This document shows, one piece after another, positions 35,438 through 44,336 of a stretch of DNA of 64,000 nucleotides. Source of the stretch: an uncultured Acetatifactor sp. (GTDB taxonomy: Bacteria; Bacillota; Clostridia; Lachnospirales; Lachnospiraceae); assembly GCA_910586215.1 (NCBI GenBank), contig CAJUGH010000008.1:62001-126000 (forward strand), written 5' to 3'. The stretch's first letter is position 1, and every line of letters starts with the position of its first letter. The position numbers were made by a program, and so were the translations under genes. Below the pieces are notes generated by a model, which did no database searches, had not been told where the DNA came from, and saw only the letters and a list, made by a program, of their open reading frames with translations.

Positions 35438-37120
35438 TCATCTTTGAAGAATATTTCTATGAACCATCCGCTCCAGTTTTTTTGATAATTCATCTCTTCC
35501 GGCACAATCCTCTCCGGCAAATTTCACTTCCTCATCCTCAATATATGGAAAATGCAGGCATAAATAAAATAATTCGTAGATATCCTCTATAGGGATACTT
35601 GACCGCAAAGGATCCCGTCCAAATTCATCATATAGTTTGTATATATTTTGAACGAACGTTTTTCCTTCCCGGTCCTTGTTCATCTTTCGATTCATTTCCA
35701 CAAATAAATCTTTTGCACAAATTTCCGAACACATATCCTGGTCCGTTCCGGGCAATTTTACAGCAAGCAATTCGGCTATTATGGATGGCCATTCCTCATT
35801 CCCGTATCCAAGCAGGCGCATGGAAAGCGAAAAGATAAAATACATAAAGGAGAAATCTACGTTTTTTATCAGATTATGCATTTTCCAATTTCGAACTAAT
35901 TTTAATACCACGCATGCCGAAAATTCATTTATCCTATGCATTTCTTTCCCTGACAGTGACTGGTACTTTTTTTCAACAGATACCCCTTCCCAATACGAAA
36001 CAAGGGTATTCACCACATGATTGCTGATTTCCTTGATCTCCTCGCTGTCAACCTTTAAAACCAGCATGTTCTTTATGGTTGCTAACAAATCAACAAAATA
36101 CTGCGGCGGATATCTTTCCAGGAAATCGGACATCAGATATCTCCCCACATAATGATAAATTCCCATTGTTTTCATCTTGTCCAGTTCTTCCTGCCTTGAA
36201 TGGTTCAAGACAAGCTTTCGCATCCAGTCCTCCTGGCCGGCCTCTGCCGGTCCAGCCTCCATCCGTCTGATCTCATCCTGGATCCGATTTTTCTTTTCAT
36301 CCAGACCACCGTAAAAACCAATGAGTCTATCACATATATTGAGTGCCGCTGAACGAAACGTATAATACGCCTCCAGTTCCTCTTCCTCCTGCAGCCAGTT
36401 GAATAATTTACCTGCATTCCCCTTATGAATCTTATTTTCCACGATCAGCCCTGTATTTTGAATTTTAGAGAAAAAAGCTTTCGCACTCTCAACTTCCTCC
36501 ATCCCCTCCTTTTGGCCATTCCCTATCCTGATCTGATCCAGATCTCTTTCCAGAAGTTTCCTGATCTCCCGGTAAGGCTTCAAATCCCTGGTTCCATACT
36601 TTGGGTTTTCCAGGATCCGCAGCATTTCTGCTTTCTGTGAGGGAACCTTTTCCATTCTCTTTTTCAACGCTTCATCTGTTTCTGCCTTTCTATACTTCTG
36701 TCCTTCTAAGAATTCCAACACCTGTTGCTTTTCTGTTCTCTCCGAATCCTCCTCGGTGATATATGCACTGAGGAACGCAATCCTGTTGATCGGAAAGCCC
36801 CTTGCCAAAAGATACATGAACAGGATAAAACCACCATATTCTGCCTCCATGCTGTCTTCTTCCTTCAGGCATTTATGCATCCCCGTTAATACGTAGAAAT
36901 TGCAATACACCCCAAATGCAGTCACAAATTCATCACTCCAGGAATACTGGATAAAAAGACGTTCCAATAATGTAACCGCCCTGTTCCTGTCACGCTCCGC
37001 AATTCCAACCGGAACAGAGCCTGCCATATCACAATATTCCACCACGCATGGATATTGCTCAAACGTTTCTTCCCGCATTGTCTCCAGTTTGTCTATATAT
37101 GTCTCAACAGCCTTATACAT
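35438..37120 (-). CDS. Unrecognised 560-residue helical protein
   Basis: I do not recognise this protein. The start is placed at ATG 37120 because GGGGAGGAGACCTTT precedes it; the open frame extends further upstream from a GTG at 37309, but that would overlap the upstream gene's end. The product is rich in charged helices (DSERTEKQQVLEFLEGQKYRKAE, PYREIRKLLERDLDQIRI), has no signal peptide, and is soluble apart from hydrophobic patches near FILFMYLLARGFPI and FSFMYFIFSLSMRLL. Codon use is more AT-rich than the neighbours. It follows the DHODH-like gene on the same strand and could be an extra cargo gene. Confidence 0.6.
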   Translation of the reverse strand: MYKAVETYIDKLETMREETFEQYPCVVEYCDMAGSVPVGIAERDRNRAVTLLERLFIQYSWSDEFVTAFGVYCNFYVLTGMHKCLKEEDSMEAEYGGFILFMYLLARGFPINRIAFLSAYITEEDSERTEKQQVLEFLEGQKYRKAETDEALKKRMEKVPSQKAEMLRILENPKYGTRDLKPYREIRKLLERDLDQIRIGNGQKEGMEEVESAKAFFSKIQNTGLIVENKIHKGNAGKLFNWLQEEEELEAYYTFRSAALNICDRLIGFYGGLDEKKNRIQDEIRRMEAGPAEAGQEDWMRKLVLNHSRQEELDKMKTMGIYHYVGRYLMSDFLERYPPQYFVDLLATIKNMLVLKVDSEEIKEISNHVVNTLVSYWEGVSVEKKYQSLSGKEMHRINEFSACVVLKLVRNWKMHNLIKNVDFSFMYFIFSLSMRLLGYGNEEWPSIIAELLAVKLPGTDQDMCSEICAKDLFVEMNRKMNKDREGKTFVQNIYKLYDEFGRDPLRSSIPIEDIYELFYLCLHFPYIEDEEVKFAGEDCAGRDELSKKLERMVHRNILQR

Positions 37121-37227
37121 AAAGGTCTCCTCCCCATTGCTGCCCTTTTCCAGGGCCAGACGATATTGTCTGCAACCTCTAATCATGCGCATTGTATCAC
37201 GCATCCATTTTACTGTCAATTTTTCTG

Positions 37228-38175
37228 TCAGAGTGCTTCTGCCTGCCCTGTTTCCCGGCAAAATCCGCAGAACTCGCATCCCTTTCCTCCGTACCCTTCC
37301 GCCTCGCACCAGGTAAGCCTCCCCTGGGAAGCAGGTTCCCCGCGCAGCAGTGCCGGCGCAGAGCCGAACCCATTCTTGAGAACATAAGATGCTGTCTGCA
37401 CCAGTTTTGCACCGTTTTCCAATAAGAGTTCCACATCTTCCGGCCCTGACACCCCTCCCCCTGCACAGATTTCCAGTCCTGCCTCAACCGCATGTTGCAA
37501 ATACATGCGTGTCAATGGCAGCTGTTTTCTGCCAAAATAAGAGGTGGTATCCCGGTGCAGCCCAAAACGCGCTGGCAAGGCAAAACGGATGGAATCCAGC
37601 AGGGACACCTGTCTGATCCCATATTCTGCCAAAGCCTTGCATGTTTTTTCCGGATCAAAGTGGAAGTTCAGTTTCGGCATGACAATACAATGCAGGCGGC
37701 TCTGGAGTGTTGCCAGGAATTCTCCCAGGCGCTTGTAAAACCCCTCATCTTCCGGCAAAATCCCTGTTCCAAGGTAAAAGAAATCCAGCTGTATGAGCCG
37801 TGCCCCCAGATCTTCAAATCTGCGGCAGATGAAAACCCAGTCCTCAGCCTCCATGGAATTCGCACTCACACTGGGAATAACAGCCATATCCCCTGCAACG
37901 GACAAGGCCCCTCGAAAAAGCGCCATTCCCTCTTCCAATGTCAGAATTTCCCTCTCATAGGAGGCATCCGCATAATAATCCTCCCCTATGAACACCACCT
38001 TACGCCCATATCCCTTCCCAGTCCGCAGATAATCCGCTGCAGTCTTCAATATGACACCTCCAAATGTGGCTTCCCTGCAGCAGTGCACCTTCCTCACAGT
38101 CTCCGTCAAGGGACTGGACGAAGCAATGAGCGGATTTGCCATTTCAATGCCCCCGAAAATAACCTTATCTCCCAT
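37228..38175 (-). CDS. Dihydroorotate-dehydrogenase-like TIM-barrel flavoprotein with Fe-S motif
   Basis: A 315-residue protein resembling DHODH and dihydropyrimidine dehydrogenase barrels: ANPLIASSSPLTETVRKVHCC near the start and CAGGGVSGPEDVELLLENGAKLVQTASYVLKNG for the phosphate/FMN-binding end. The C-terminal GCEFCGFCRETGQ supplies a short Cys cluster that could hold iron-sulfur. The Lys and Ser/Cys positions for pyrimidines were not verified. No other pyrimidine gene is near; it follows the SplB-like radical SAM gene, so a different substrate is likely. Confidence 0.75.
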   Translation of the reverse strand: MGDKVIFGGIEMANPLIASSSPLTETVRKVHCCREATFGGVILKTAADYLRTGKGYGRKVVFIGEDYYADASYEREILTLEEGMALFRGALSVAGDMAVIPSVSANSMEAEDWVFICRRFEDLGARLIQLDFFYLGTGILPEDEGFYKRLGEFLATLQSRLHCIVMPKLNFHFDPEKTCKALAEYGIRQVSLLDSIRFALPARFGLHRDTTSYFGRKQLPLTRMYLQHAVEAGLEICAGGGVSGPEDVELLLENGAKLVQTASYVLKNGFGSAPALLRGEPASQGRLTWCEAEGYGGKGCEFCGFCRETGQAEAL

Positions 38176-38239
38176 GCCTTATCCCACCGGTTCTCCGCCG
38201 GTGCCTCCTCTCCTCATTCTATACCGGTTTCCAGCCACA

Positions 38240-39088
38240 CTACTGTTTCTTGATCTTTTCATGATACAGATAGGAAATAACCGGCTTCTTCGTCTCCTTG
38301 TTCCGCTTTTCCAGTTCTTCCTCCACACCCTTCCAATACCCGGCACCTCCGCCTTTCTCATACACCTGCCCATACAATGGCAGCAGATCCGGGTACTGCC
38401 TGCGGATCAACTCCAATACCCTCGCCTTATAACCACCCCGCAGGTTCAGATTCTCCACACATACCCTGTCAACCATGCCTTCCGTCCATGCCATCAGGCG
38501 GGCCAGGTCTGTGAGTCCTGGAAAATACGGTGCCACAAAGAGATAGGTGCCTATTCCATTCTCATGCAGGGTCCTAAGTGTGTCCAGCCTTTCGCTGACG
38601 CCCGATGCCCTGGGTTCCCATATTTTCACATCCCTCTCGGAACAAAACGCCAGGGATACCCCCACGGAAAGATCGGGAATCTGTCTGAGCAGTTCCACAT
38701 CCCGCAGTATAAGCTTTGACTTCGTCAGTATCTCCACATGGCCCCCATATCCCTGCAGCGCCTCCAGGATCCCTGGCATCTTCTGATGCCTTCTTTCCGC
38801 CGGATTATAGGCATCTGTGACAGATCCTACCAAAATCGTCTTTCCCTTCTGCTCCCTGGGCAGTTTCATGGAAGCATATTCTTTGGGCTCTGCATAAGTG
38901 CCCCAGGGTTCCTTATGCCCGTTGAAACGTCCCATAAAACAGGCATAGCAGTAGGCACATCCGTGCAGGCACCCTACATATGGGTTGATGACATAATCCG
39001 ATGCCGGGAGTTTGGATTTCGCATATAGCCCCCACTTCTTTTCCCCTGTCCTTTCATTGTCCTTCCTGTCATTGTCCTTCCTGGCCAT
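38240..39088 (-). CDS. SplB-like radical SAM protein
   Basis: A 282-residue radical SAM enzyme of the COG1533 type. The cluster motif CLHGCAYC has C40, C44 and C47. Family blocks follow: INPYVGC before it, VGSVTDAYNPAE, and ILTKSKLILRDVELLRQI. The N-terminus contains a short 15-bp repeat (RKDND, RKDNE). Its start lies inside the 3' end of the MFS gene (overlap 39069-39088), so translation is probably coupled. SplB relatives repair thymine photoproducts, but this subgroup has many members without known substrate. Confidence 0.85.
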   Translation of the reverse strand: MARKDNDRKDNERTGEKKWGLYAKSKLPASDYVINPYVGCLHGCAYCYACFMGRFNGHKEPWGTYAEPKEYASMKLPREQKGKTILVGSVTDAYNPAERRHQKMPGILEALQGYGGHVEILTKSKLILRDVELLRQIPDLSVGVSLAFCSERDVKIWEPRASGVSERLDTLRTLHENGIGTYLFVAPYFPGLTDLARLMAWTEGMVDRVCVENLNLRGGYKARVLELIRRQYPDLLPLYGQVYEKGGGAGYWKGVEEELEKRNKETKKPVISYLYHEKIKKQ

Positions 39089-40193
39089 CTTTCATCCTTC
39101 TCCTTTCTTCCTGCCGGATTCCCACAACTGCCGATGTCAGTGCCATACATACAAACAGACCGGAAAGCGCTGTGAGAAGCGCATACATTTTTGGCCCTGC
39201 TGCCAGGGATACGAGGACCGGTACCAAAGCCCCTGCAAAATGCCCTATATTCTCCGATAAGGTCATATTACATGTCCTATCTTTTTCCGTCAGACGCCCG
39301 ATGCAGAACACACTTCCGCCTCCCAGGCCTGTCAGCATCCACGCCCAAAACCCCATGGTGAGATTCCCTGTCAAAAATGCCGCCGTCAATCCTCCCATCA
39401 CAACTGCCAAAAGCAAATGGCCTATCAGGAACAGGATTCTTGGATTGTATTCCTTCTTCTTATCGGCAGCCAGACCGGGCAGCAGATATACCACCCATGT
39501 CAATGCATACAGCGCCGCGCCAAGGTATGGATTGTGAGTCAGTCCCAATACCGCCAACAGCATACTATAGGTGTACACAAAATAGTGCATCTGGTGAAAA
39601 ATCATCGTCACCGACACCCCTTTTCCTGTTGTGGCCCTCCGTGATATGGCTTCCCCCGGTGTTGTTTCCCTTGATGCGGTTTCCCCCGGTATGGTTTCCC
39701 TTGATACGCCTTCCTGTGATATGGTTTTCCCTAATATAGCTTCCTCTGCCACGTCCCTGCCCTCCCGGCTTCCCATTACAGCCCCCAAAGGGAGAATCGC
39801 ACATAAAAGCATCATTTCCCGGGGAATTATGGTCATAAGCGGTGCCAGAAGGAATCCCCCTATGCGAAACATACGCTTCAGCCAGGTTGGGCAGGAGCCC
39901 TTTTGCCACGCCCTCGCTGCCTGGATGCCAAGAGAGGACAATACCACTTGAAGCGCCAGGATCACAGAATTGTCCCAATACAGATTCACAAGGCCCAGGC
40001 ATACATTCAAGATACCCAGTGCCTGGAGCAGATACCATTTGATTTTCCCTGGGAAAAACAGCAGGTTCCCCAACTGATACATACTTCCCATCAGCAAAAT
40101 CTCCCACATAGGCTTTCCCGTAGCATACACCCTTAAAATTACGCCTATTTCCAATACTCCTGACAACAGGCTGAGCAGTAAAAACAGAAACAT
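39069..40193 (-). CDS. MFS-type transporter with low-complexity central loop
   Basis: A 374-residue membrane protein with about ten to twelve hydrophobic segments. After the sixth segment a cytoplasmic loop consists of 5-residue degenerate repeats (SRETIPGETASRETTPGE), encoded by 15-bp DNA units at 39634-39753. The second half resumes with MIFHQMHYFVYTYSMLLAVLGL. It ends within the radical SAM frame (20-bp overlap) and starts 57 bp after the SPASM-type gene. An efflux or uptake role for a product of the two radical SAM enzymes is inferred from context only. Confidence 0.78.
   Translation of the reverse strand: MFLFLLLSLLSGVLEIGVILRVYATGKPMWEILLMGSMYQLGNLLFFPGKIKWYLLQALGILNVCLGLVNLYWDNSVILALQVVLSSLGIQAARAWQKGSCPTWLKRMFRIGGFLLAPLMTIIPREMMLLCAILPLGAVMGSREGRDVAEEAILGKTISQEGVSRETIPGETASRETTPGEAISRRATTGKGVSVTMIFHQMHYFVYTYSMLLAVLGLTHNPYLGAALYALTWVVYLLPGLAADKKKEYNPRILFLIGHLLLAVVMGGLTAAFLTGNLTMGFWAWMLTGLGGGSVFCIGRLTEKDRTCNMTLSENIGHFAGALVPVLVSLAAGPKMYALLTALSGLFVCMALTSAVVGIRQEERRRMKDGQEGQ
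39634..39753 (-). repeat. In-frame 15-bp tandem repeat in the transporter loop
   Basis: Eight successive 15-bp units of the type GTTTCCC-TGATGCG or GTTTCCCCCGGTATG, degenerate but aligned. All are in frame and confined to the inter-helix loop. Confidence 0.8.
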
Positions 40194-40250
40194 ACGGACA
40201 ATACCTCCCTATCCTTCCTACGGTACCACACGTACCAATGCGCTTTCCTG

Positions 40251-41183
40251 TCAAGCTGCACCCAGTTCACAGCCATGACGACACTTCATCCAATATGCTG
40301 CCTTCTCCCCCTGGAGGATATCAACCAGACTCTGCTGACGCAGGTTCCCCAGTTCGTACTTGGCATCCACAATCCTCGTTCCCGCATCCACTGCCCAGAA
40401 ACAGGAGGTTACAGTCCCATTGGGCATGATGCCAATGGATTTTTTGACACAGCGGCATTCCGTACTGTACTTTTTATGGCCTTTCATGGTATAGTGAAAA
40501 TCAATTGCAGGCTTGCTGTTGTCAGGGTTGGCCTCTCCCATTTCTGTAATAAACCGCACTGCCCATGCCTCTTCCTCCTGGCTGATTCTCTCCTGGGGAT
40601 ATGCCGCACCGCGCCCGGAAGGATAGAAGCGAAGGATGCTCCAGCAATCCACCCCGTGGCGGCAGAGCCAGTCATAAAGGGAACGGAGATTTTCTTCATT
40701 ACAGTTGGAATGTGCCAGCACTGTCTGAATCCCCGTAGCAATACCGTATTTTTTCAGAAAAGGAACTGCCTTGGCTGCAGCAAGGGAATACCCTTCCGGG
40801 CGCAGCGCATATTTACTTCCCGGCACCGTGTCCATGGTCATTTCGCAGTCGGAAATGCATCCTGCCAGACGCCTGGCCATGTCATCCCCAATCCGATACC
40901 CGGAGGAACTGATGCCTATATTTTCGCGCCCCAGCAGCCTGGCCGCATATTCCATCACTTCCACATGAGCCAGATCCGTAAAGATTTCACCACCGGAAAA
41001 GTCAACCCTCACCTGGCGTATCTCCTGCGCCTCGGCGATCTTCTCCACAATCCGCTTCTTTTCTGCAAGCGTCAGTTCATCCCTGCAGCCCTCCCTACAG
41101 GACGTGGCCCCCATGCAACAGATCGGGCAACCCCATGGACACTGATATGTCATGTCATAGATAACCGAAAGTTTATTCCCCAT
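40251..41183 (-). CDS. Radical SAM protein with SPASM-like C-terminus
   Basis: A 310-residue radical SAM enzyme. The motif CPWGCPIC has C15, C19 and C22; extra Cys residues lie close by (CCMGATSCREGC). VDFSGGEIFTD is the GGE SAM-binding strand. The C-terminal region (CRCVKKSIGIMPNGTVTSCFWA ... MKCRHGCELGAA) resembles a SPASM domain that binds auxiliary clusters in peptide-modifying or anaerobic sulfatase-maturating enzymes. It has a very strong ribosome binding site (AAGGAGGGGT) and is the first gene of the operon controlled from the WYL-regulator region. No precursor peptide gene was found beside it. Confidence 0.85.
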   Translation of the reverse strand: MGNKLSVIYDMTYQCPWGCPICCMGATSCREGCRDELTLAEKKRIVEKIAEAQEIRQVRVDFSGGEIFTDLAHVEVMEYAARLLGRENIGISSSGYRIGDDMARRLAGCISDCEMTMDTVPGSKYALRPEGYSLAAAKAVPFLKKYGIATGIQTVLAHSNCNEENLRSLYDWLCRHGVDCWSILRFYPSGRGAAYPQERISQEEEAWAVRFITEMGEANPDNSKPAIDFHYTMKGHKKYSTECRCVKKSIGIMPNGTVTSCFWAVDAGTRIVDAKYELGNLRQQSLVDILQGEKAAYWMKCRHGCELGAA

Positions 41184-41226
41184 TACATACCCCTCCTTGT
41201 CATTTTATCTGTGCTTTACTCCTTCC

Positions 41227-41268
41227 ATTATAAGCATTGACACAGGGGAAAGAAATGTACGGCGTACA
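41227..41268 (-). promoter_or_regulatory. Promoter and dyad of the radical SAM operon
   Basis: On the minus strand a consensus -10 TATAAT lies at 41227-41232, but the -35 position has no good hexamer. At 41256-41268 the dyad TGTAC-GGC-GTACA overlaps or abuts the -35 region. A weak -35 beside a palindrome is typical of an activated promoter, but repression is equally possible. Confidence 0.55.
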
Positions 41269-41332
41269 CTTATTTTGTAATGTTATTTGTACCATATTTT
41301 CCTATTTTTAGGCTTTTTTTCCAAAAGAACTA

Positions 41333-41361
41333 TTGATTTTTGTAATGTCTTATATTACAAT
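41333..41361 (+). promoter_or_regulatory. Promoter and operator dyad of the WYL gene
   Basis: -35 TTGATT (41333-41338) and -10 TACAAT (41356-41361) are spaced 17 bp. The inverted repeat TTGTAAT-N7-ATTACAA (41340-41360) exactly fills the space, nested in a looser GATTTTT/AAAAATC. This is a natural repressor site, most simply for autoregulation by the WYL protein. Confidence 0.6.
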
Positions 41362-41396
41362 CGATAAAAATCATCCAATTTGAAAGGAAGAATCGT

Positions 41397-42440
41397 ATGA
41401 GCTTTTCCGTTCACAACCAGCAGCGTATCGCACTATCGCGTTTTGCACTAACCATCCTGGAAAATGACTGCATGCTATTTGGCTGTGTTGACAGGACAAA
41501 CAGCAAGCCATCCAGACACAAATTTATTAACAGGATTTTCTGTAACTTTTATGACCGCGCAGACGCCAGTATAGAAATGCGCCTGGCTGAGACAAGGGAC
41601 ACCTATCAAGGCTTAAAGCCCAAAAAGTGGACAAAGGAAGCAGATGATTTCTTGAACAGTGTTCTGGAGAAAAAAGAGGAAGAACTGACTCAGAAAATGG
41701 AAGCCCTGCTTTCTGCAGACTGTGTTACCACAAGTGACGTGATCAGCTTGAACAAGGAAACGATAAATATCCTGGAGCATTCCAGGGAAGATATCTTTTA
41801 CCCAAAAGGTCCTTCTAAATACATCCGTGCCATCCTGGAAGAGTATGCTCTTCTGGATGCCCTGATGCGGGAAAAAATGTATTTCCGGGAGAACATTGAG
41901 AAACTGGAACATTTCGCCCACAACAGGGCAGTGGTGGGAATTACACTTTCCGGCCGTTCCAGGTTCCATCAGGTCATACCTGTTTTGATCAGACCAGATG
42001 TATATCAAACCCATCTATACCTGGCCGGCCTTTCCAGAGGAGCAGGTGCGGAGGGGAGACCTGTCTCTTATCGGATTGACCACATTGATTCCATACAATG
42101 TATCCGTCCGGAATCCATGTTCCCCCTCGCTACAGATGACCTGGAAAAAGCAATTAGTCAACGGGGCATACAGTACCTCACTGGTGTCAAAAGCCGCATA
42201 CGCATTCTCCTAAGCCCGGAAGGAATCCGGAAATACCAGCAGTATACTTATCAGAGGCCCTCCTATTCCTCCATAGAGGGCGATGCAAAGAATATCTATG
42301 TATTCAATATCTCCGAATACCAGGCACAAGTATACTTTTTTAAATTTGGCGCTGACGCTGTCGTCCTGGAACCTAAGTCCCTGAGACAGACTTTTTGTCG
42401 CTTATATAAGAAAGCACTGTCAAAATATGAATCCTCATGA
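41397..42440 (+). CDS. WYL-domain transcriptional regulator with RHH-like N-terminus
   Basis: A 347-residue regulator. Residues 1-65 (RSAL-like SKPSRHKFINRIFCNFYDRADASI) resemble a ribbon-helix-helix DNA-binding unit and not the usual winged helix. About 155-240 is the WYL Sm-like core (HNRAVVGITLSGRSRFHQVIPVLIRPDVY, VSYRIDHIDSIQCI). About 255-345 is the C-terminal extension (FFKFGADAVVLEPKSLRQTF). An RHH-WYL arrangement is known in the RspWYL1 accessory protein of Cas13d loci. No Cas gene is in this window. It is divergent from the radical SAM operon and a candidate to regulate it, probably on sensing a nucleic acid or nucleotide-like ligand. Confidence 0.82.
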   Translation: MSFSVHNQQRIALSRFALTILENDCMLFGCVDRTNSKPSRHKFINRIFCNFYDRADASIEMRLAETRDTYQGLKPKKWTKEADDFLNSVLEKKEEELTQKMEALLSADCVTTSDVISLNKETINILEHSREDIFYPKGPSKYIRAILEEYALLDALMREKMYFRENIEKLEHFAHNRAVVGITLSGRSRFHQVIPVLIRPDVYQTHLYLAGLSRGAGAEGRPVSYRIDHIDSIQCIRPESMFPLATDDLEKAISQRGIQYLTGVKSRIRILLSPEGIRKYQQYTYQRPSYSSIEGDAKNIYVFNISEYQAQVYFFKFGADAVVLEPKSLRQTFCRLYKKALSKYESS

Positions 42441-42442
42441 CA

Positions 42443-42453
42443 GTTCAGCCAGT
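42443..42453 (+). repeat. Fragment of GTTCAGCC-family element
   Basis: GTTCAGCCAGT immediately past the WYL stop matches the head of the elements at 35376 and 15547. The following sequence (CCATGTGAAC) does not, so only a fragment or a diverged variant is present. Confidence 0.35.
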
Positions 42454-42565
42454 CCATGTGAACGGCAGAAAACCATCTCCACTCCATACCCCTCCGGATT
42501 CATTCCAATCCCTTATGCGCTTTCACGCAGAAACAATAGATAAAGAACACTGCTCTCGCGTCCTT

Positions 42566-42967
42566 CTATCCTTGTAGCACAATCACCAGCGCCAGCGCCA
42601 CAATACCTGCCATCAGAACCAGCGAAACTTTGACTGGAGAACGCTCCCCGCTTTTCCAGTCAGAAAACAGGCCGTTATCGTCATCATCCATACAGTATTT
42701 CCCGTTTCGGTTCCAATGTATAAAATGGTAGATTGCGGAAACAAAGTCTATGACTCCGATGAGCAGAACAGGATTACGCACATAGAAAATGACCATGCCC
42801 AAAGGGATTTGATCCCCACTTATCCCTAACATAACGCTTCCCCATATCAAGCGGATCACTGTCAAGATGACAGCAACCAGCACACAGACCAGGGCTGTGG
42901 CTGTGTATTGCTTTGCTTTCTGCTTTTCGCCGGTATCCTGTTTTTGCGGAAACCTGTTGTTCACCAT
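42566..42967 (-). CDS. Hypothetical three-helix membrane protein
   Basis: A 133-residue protein with hydrophobic segments near residues 22-46, 55-80 and 110-131. An acidic/Gly loop (YCMDDDDNGLFSDWKSGERSP) lies before the last helix. The ATG is followed by a short charged head. I see no family motif. It lies alone between the WYL gene and the M23 peptidase, 217 bp from the latter with no clear promoter or terminator in that gap. Confidence 0.6.
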   Translation of the reverse strand: MVNNRFPQKQDTGEKQKAKQYTATALVCVLVAVILTVIRLIWGSVMLGISGDQIPLGMVIFYVRNPVLLIGVIDFVSAIYHFIHWNRNGKYCMDDDDNGLFSDWKSGERSPVKVSLVLMAGIVALALVIVLQG

Positions 42968-43184
42968 TTATTCCTCCGCTGATTATTGTTCCGTGGTGCA
43001 TTATTTTATTCGCATCAATTTGTACTTTTTTTCATCAAAATAAAAAGGGGCATTCTCTATCAGCACGTGTCTCTCCTTCTATTTTTCTGCCCTTTAGAAT
43101 ATCTACCCTTTAGAAAAATTCTTCTGCTCTCCAGAAAATGATGCGGTATCCCAGACACTTAATTTTTCCGAAAACACATATATT

Positions 43185-44264
43185 TTAGCCTCCCCTCTCA
43201 TACTCCTCCACCTTGGGATCCACAATATCTGTTGTCCGCACCCACTCCTTCGTCCCCTCGACTTTGACAGCCGCCTGGGTATGCTTCGCCAAAAACCGCG
43301 TCAGCGGATACACGTCAATCCAGATCTCGTTATTCCCCTCCTTCTGGGACTCATCAAAGATCAACTGCAGTCCCCAGTGGAGATGCACCACCTCGATATT
43401 GTTCACATTCTCCTTGGCGCTATAGCCGGTATGGCCCATGTAGCCAATCACATCCCCAGCCGTCACCACGCTGCCCTCCTGCAGGCCCTCCGCATAAGGG
43501 TAGTTCTGCCGCAGGTGGGCATAATAATAATACCGCTTCCCATCAAAACTGCTGATGCCGATGCGCCAGCCGCCGTACTGGTTCCAGCCCAGGGCTGTCA
43601 CCACGCCGGACTCCACTGCCATGATAGGCGTCCCCACCAGACCCATCATGTCATGGCCCAGATGTCTCCTCTTATACCCGTAACTCCGCCCCGCCCCGAA
43701 GTCATCGTAGTGATTATAATCAAATCCCCTTGCCAGGGGAAAATATCCTTTCAGTCCATATTTCTCCTCATAAGTCACCTGCCCTGTGCCATCCACGCAT
43801 TCCTCCTGGTAAGATCCCACCAGGCCGCCGATGGCTGCTTCATAGGCTTCCAGATAATAGGTATAATATTTCAAGTCTTTTGTCAGTTCCTCCAGGGTTT
43901 TCTCTCCCTCTGAAAGGGACTTTGCCGCCTTATCCATGACCTTCAGTGCTTCCTTTCCGAATTCCCCTCCCGTCCTGGCGGCGGTGTAGGCCAGAAGCTC
44001 CACCCAGCAGATTTCATGCTCCGTGCCATGGGTGTCTACGTCCCATTCATAGGCCTTACACAATGCCTCATAGGACACGGTGAAATCCACCCATTTTATG
44101 TAGTCATTTTCTATGGAAAGGGCACCCGCATTGGCCCCGGTCTCCGTCACCGGTTCCCTGCTTCCACTTCTCACCAGCACGGCCAGCAGGAGTATCAGCA
44201 CACATTCTGCCAGGATACCTTTCCGCAGTCTGTCGATCCGTGTTGTCCCATTCTTTTTCCCCAT
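43185..44264 (-). CDS. M23 family zinc metallopeptidase
   Basis: Start at ATG 44264 (MGKKNGTTRIDRLRKG) with AGGGGCGGAA upstream, giving 359 residues. One N-terminal membrane helix (AECVLILLLAVLV) anchors it outward. The C-terminal LytM domain has the zinc ligands: His and Asp of HLGHDMMG, and HxH in VVHLHWGLQ. The region GDVIGYMGHTGYSAKENVNN is typical. It probably cuts peptidoglycan cross-links. It is 72 bp downstream of the nuclease-like gene and may share its promoter. A sporulation role is possible because many such proteins function in spore engulfment, but nothing here proves it. Confidence 0.88.
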   Translation of the reverse strand: MGKKNGTTRIDRLRKGILAECVLILLLAVLVRSGSREPVTETGANAGALSIENDYIKWVDFTVSYEALCKAYEWDVDTHGTEHEICWVELLAYTAARTGGEFGKEALKVMDKAAKSLSEGEKTLEELTKDLKYYTYYLEAYEAAIGGLVGSYQEECVDGTGQVTYEEKYGLKGYFPLARGFDYNHYDDFGAGRSYGYKRRHLGHDMMGLVGTPIMAVESGVVTALGWNQYGGWRIGISSFDGKRYYYYAHLRQNYPYAEGLQEGSVVTAGDVIGYMGHTGYSAKENVNNIEVVHLHWGLQLIFDESQKEGNNEIWIDVYPLTRFLAKHTQAAVKVEGTKEWVRTTDIVDPKVEEYERGG

Positions 44265-44336
44265 GTTCCGCCCCTGTTCCGGCTTTAAGAAAATATATGA
44301 GAAAAGCAGGCTCCGCATTCCAACATCAGAAGGAAT

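Noticed and set aside
40251..42440. RiPP precursor peptide beside the SPASM-type enzyme
   Set aside because: I read both strands of the 213-bp control region and the gaps in the operon and found no short ORF with a ribosome binding site.
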